Translations under genes and position numbers: made by a program
Source: Flavobacteriaceae bacterium
GTDB taxonomy: Bacteria; Bacteroidota; Bacteroidia; Flavobacteriales; Flavobacteriaceae
Direction: 5' to 3'
DNA: 64,000 nt
Assembly (NCBI GenBank): GCA_004762155.1
Contig: SIHP01000001.1
Coordinates: 682,001 to 746,000 of the forward strand
Part shown: one piece after another, positions 62,572 through 64,000 of the stretch
Numbering within the stretch: the first letter of the stretch is position 1
How the letters are laid out: every line of letters starts with the position of its first letter
The notes under the pieces: generated by a model
What the model was told of the DNA's origin: nothing
Database searches by the model: none
The model's input: only the letters and a program-made list of their open reading frames with translations

Positions 62572-63914
62572 TATTTTATAAGTGTATAGAGAAGTATTAA
62601 AACAAGTATTACTACGAATGTTTGCATAAGAATAATATTTCTAACTGTTTTATTGAAAAACTCTGTAAAGTGAGACAGAAACAAAAAAGATAATGGGTAT
62701 ATAAATAGTTTATGCCTGTATACACCAACAGATGTAAAAGCTAGTAGAGTAGAAGTAAAAAAAATTAAAGCTATAAAAGCATTTGTAAATTTTTTAAATT
62801 TTGTATCACTATAAGATTTTTTCACCGATAAATATATCATTAATAAGGAGAAATACCAAAAGATAGATCCTATTGATGTCAATAGAGGTTCAATAATACT
62901 CTTACCATAATTTGCTAATAAGGGAGGTAAAGGAACAATAATAACATAAAAAAACAAGAGCAGCCGACCAGTTAAGCCCATTTTCTTTAATTTACCTGTC
63001 AATGATGAATTATCGTTATTCGTTGTATATTCATTTATATGTTGTAATTTTTCACTACTATAATAACTAACTTCTAACAATCCATTGTTTATAAAAAAAT
63101 ATATAGCTGGCACTAAAATGATAAATAAAAATGCAGTCATTTTAATATATATATTAATCCTTCTTTTTTGGGGCAAACCAGATGCATAATAAAAAAATAA
63201 GAATACCATTAATAAAGCTCCCCAATCAACTCTTATTCCAGTAACTAATAATACAGATATTAAAATAAAAAAAGAAGATTTTTTCTTGGCAATAATAATT
63301 TGGTAAATAGCAAATAAAAAAAAAGGCAAAGCATATACCTCTCTCAATGAACCTAGATTATATTTTATTAAAATAGGAAATAATGATGTTATTACAGCTG
63401 CTTTAAGCGCTGTATTATAATTAAAGGTCTTTAGACCAATTAAATAAGTTAAAGTAGTACTTACAGCTCCACAGAAAATTGAAAAAATAAAAAAATGATA
63501 CGGGGAATAAGAACCTACTCCAATAAAATTAATAAAATTATAATACTTTGAAACAATAAATAAAAAAACTTTATATCTACCCCAATACTGACTTAAATCA
63601 CCTTGAGCTATGTCAACTACTTTTTCATAGAATGTTTGTGCATCTCCTCCTTGAATAAATGGAAAACCTGTATCAGTTATATATGATTGAGAATATAAAG
63701 GTAAAAATACAATGCCCACAACGAAAGACAGCGTAAAAACAAATCTCTCTTTACCTGATCTAAACAATACAAAAACCCCAATAAAAAACAATAAAAAGCT
63801 CGTATATATTGCCTTATAATCCATTCCTATATCTAAAAGAAACGCAAATGAAAGACTTACCAGTAAGATAAATATATATAATATAAAATTATATTTATTT
63901 GATATTTTACTCAT
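62571..63914 (-). CDS. Polytopic membrane protein, GT-C or Wzy-polymerase-like
   Basis: This 447-aa protein has about eleven to twelve hydrophobic helices. A loop with GGDAQTFYEKVVDIAQGD near residue 90 and the YNLGSLREVYALPFFLFA stretch near 190 recall lipid-linked-sugar glycosyltransferases of the GT-C class. Surface-glycan polymerases (Wzy) are equally diverse and also possible. It is the first visible gene of the glycan operon; no flippase (Wzx) gene is seen in the window. Confidence 0.6.
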   Translation of the reverse strand: MSKISNKYNFILYIFILLVSLSFAFLLDIGMDYKAIYTSFLLFFIGVFVLFRSGKERFVFTLSFVVGIVFLPLYSQSYITDTGFPFIQGGDAQTFYEKVVDIAQGDLSQYWGRYKVFLFIVSKYYNFINFIGVGSYSPYHFFIFSIFCGAVSTTLTYLIGLKTFNYNTALKAAVITSLFPILIKYNLGSLREVYALPFFLFAIYQIIIAKKKSSFFILISVLLVTGIRVDWGALLMVFLFFYYASGLPQKRRINIYIKMTAFLFIILVPAIYFFINNGLLEVSYYSSEKLQHINEYTTNNDNSSLTGKLKKMGLTGRLLLFFYVIIVPLPPLLANYGKSIIEPLLTSIGSIFWYFSLLMIYLSVKKSYSDTKFKKFTNAFIALIFFTSTLLAFTSVGVYRHKLFIYPLSFLFLSHFTEFFNKTVRNIILMQTFVVILVLILLYTLIK

Positions 63915-64000
63915 TGCTAATATTTTAAAATAATCATTTAGAATACTCTTTTTAGAGCTTGTTATTAATTTCTTACATATTGATTATGATTATACCAAAG

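Noticed and set aside
63915..64000. Possible gene at the right end of the window
   Set aside because: Only 86 AT-rich bases remain and no convincing frame can be assigned.

Overview
The window comes from a low-GC member of the Bacteroidetes, most likely family Flavobacteriaceae. The evidence is the gldJ-porU-porV type IX secretion/gliding locus, proteins with T9SS C-terminal sorting domains, SusC/TonB-type receptors, a fused CcsBA cytochrome c maturation protein, promoters of the TAnnTTTG type, and the absence of strong Shine-Dalgarno sequences. It looks like ordinary chromosome: two tRNA genes (Pro-UGG, Thr-UGU), housekeeping genes, and no phage, integrase, intact insertion sequence or CRISPR array that I could see.

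Layout. 1-1.5 kb: a TPR/transmembrane regulator gene on the minus strand, broken by two in-frame stops and cut by the window edge. 1.8-5.0 kb: trxB, tRNA-Pro and a LytS/LytTR two-component pair, divergent from a TonB-dependent receptor gene (5.2-7.5 kb). 7.7-11.7 kb: a T9SS-exported beta-propeller-like protein and an intact TPR/LuxR-like regulator. 11.7-12.6 kb: a gap holding a decayed, internally deleted copy of the C-terminal end of the 5.2-kb receptor gene. 12.6-25.9 kb: a same-strand light/oxidative-stress island. In order it encodes a TetR regulator, ABC1 kinase-like protein, flavin reductase-like protein, SDR, DUF2256 zinc-ribbon protein, three successive cryptochrome/photolyase proteins, a DUF2805 protein, GTP cyclohydrolase I, a 76-aa unknown, another SDR, glutathione peroxidase, TspO, SRPBCC and a fourth photolyase. 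26.3-36.7 kb: tRNA-Thr, udk, ftsB-like, both methylmalonyl-CoA mutase subunits, a sterol-desaturase-type hydroxylase, psd, the CcsBA fusion and a small TPR-like membrane protein. 36.7-42.6 kb: capsule/exopolysaccharide functions (WbpM-like dehydratase, Wza, Wzc, opposing CpsB phosphatase). 42.8-56.7 kb: a GlcNAc-kinase-like gene, murF, gldJ, porU, porV, cdd, a KAS III-like gene, guaA and a LysM/PBP1 lipoprotein. 56.8-63.9 kb: a minus-strand glycan operon of a PglD-type acetyltransferase, MraY/WbpL-like transferase, epimerase, three GT4 glycosyltransferases and a polytopic membrane protein.

The most interesting part is the 13-kb light island. Its four photolyase/cryptochrome paralogues look biochemically different: Cry-DASH; a prokaryotic (6-4)-type protein with only two cysteines, so it cannot hold the four-Cys Fe-S cluster of that family; a divergent FAD-domain protein; and a canonical class I CPD photolyase. 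GTP cyclohydrolase I could supply the pterin antenna, and small conserved proteins of unknown function are interleaved. Two places in the island, before the TetR gene and before the DUF2805-folE block, share a nearly identical element with the pattern TGTTTA-N18-TAAACA, which suggests one regulon. Other points of note are a 15-bp inverted repeat that ends exactly on the guaA start codon, a 25-bp near-perfect palindrome after cdd, a (Gly-Tyr)7 tail on the Wzc kinase, three spaced decamers between the LytTR operon and the receptor gene, and a possible small structured RNA before tRNA-Thr.
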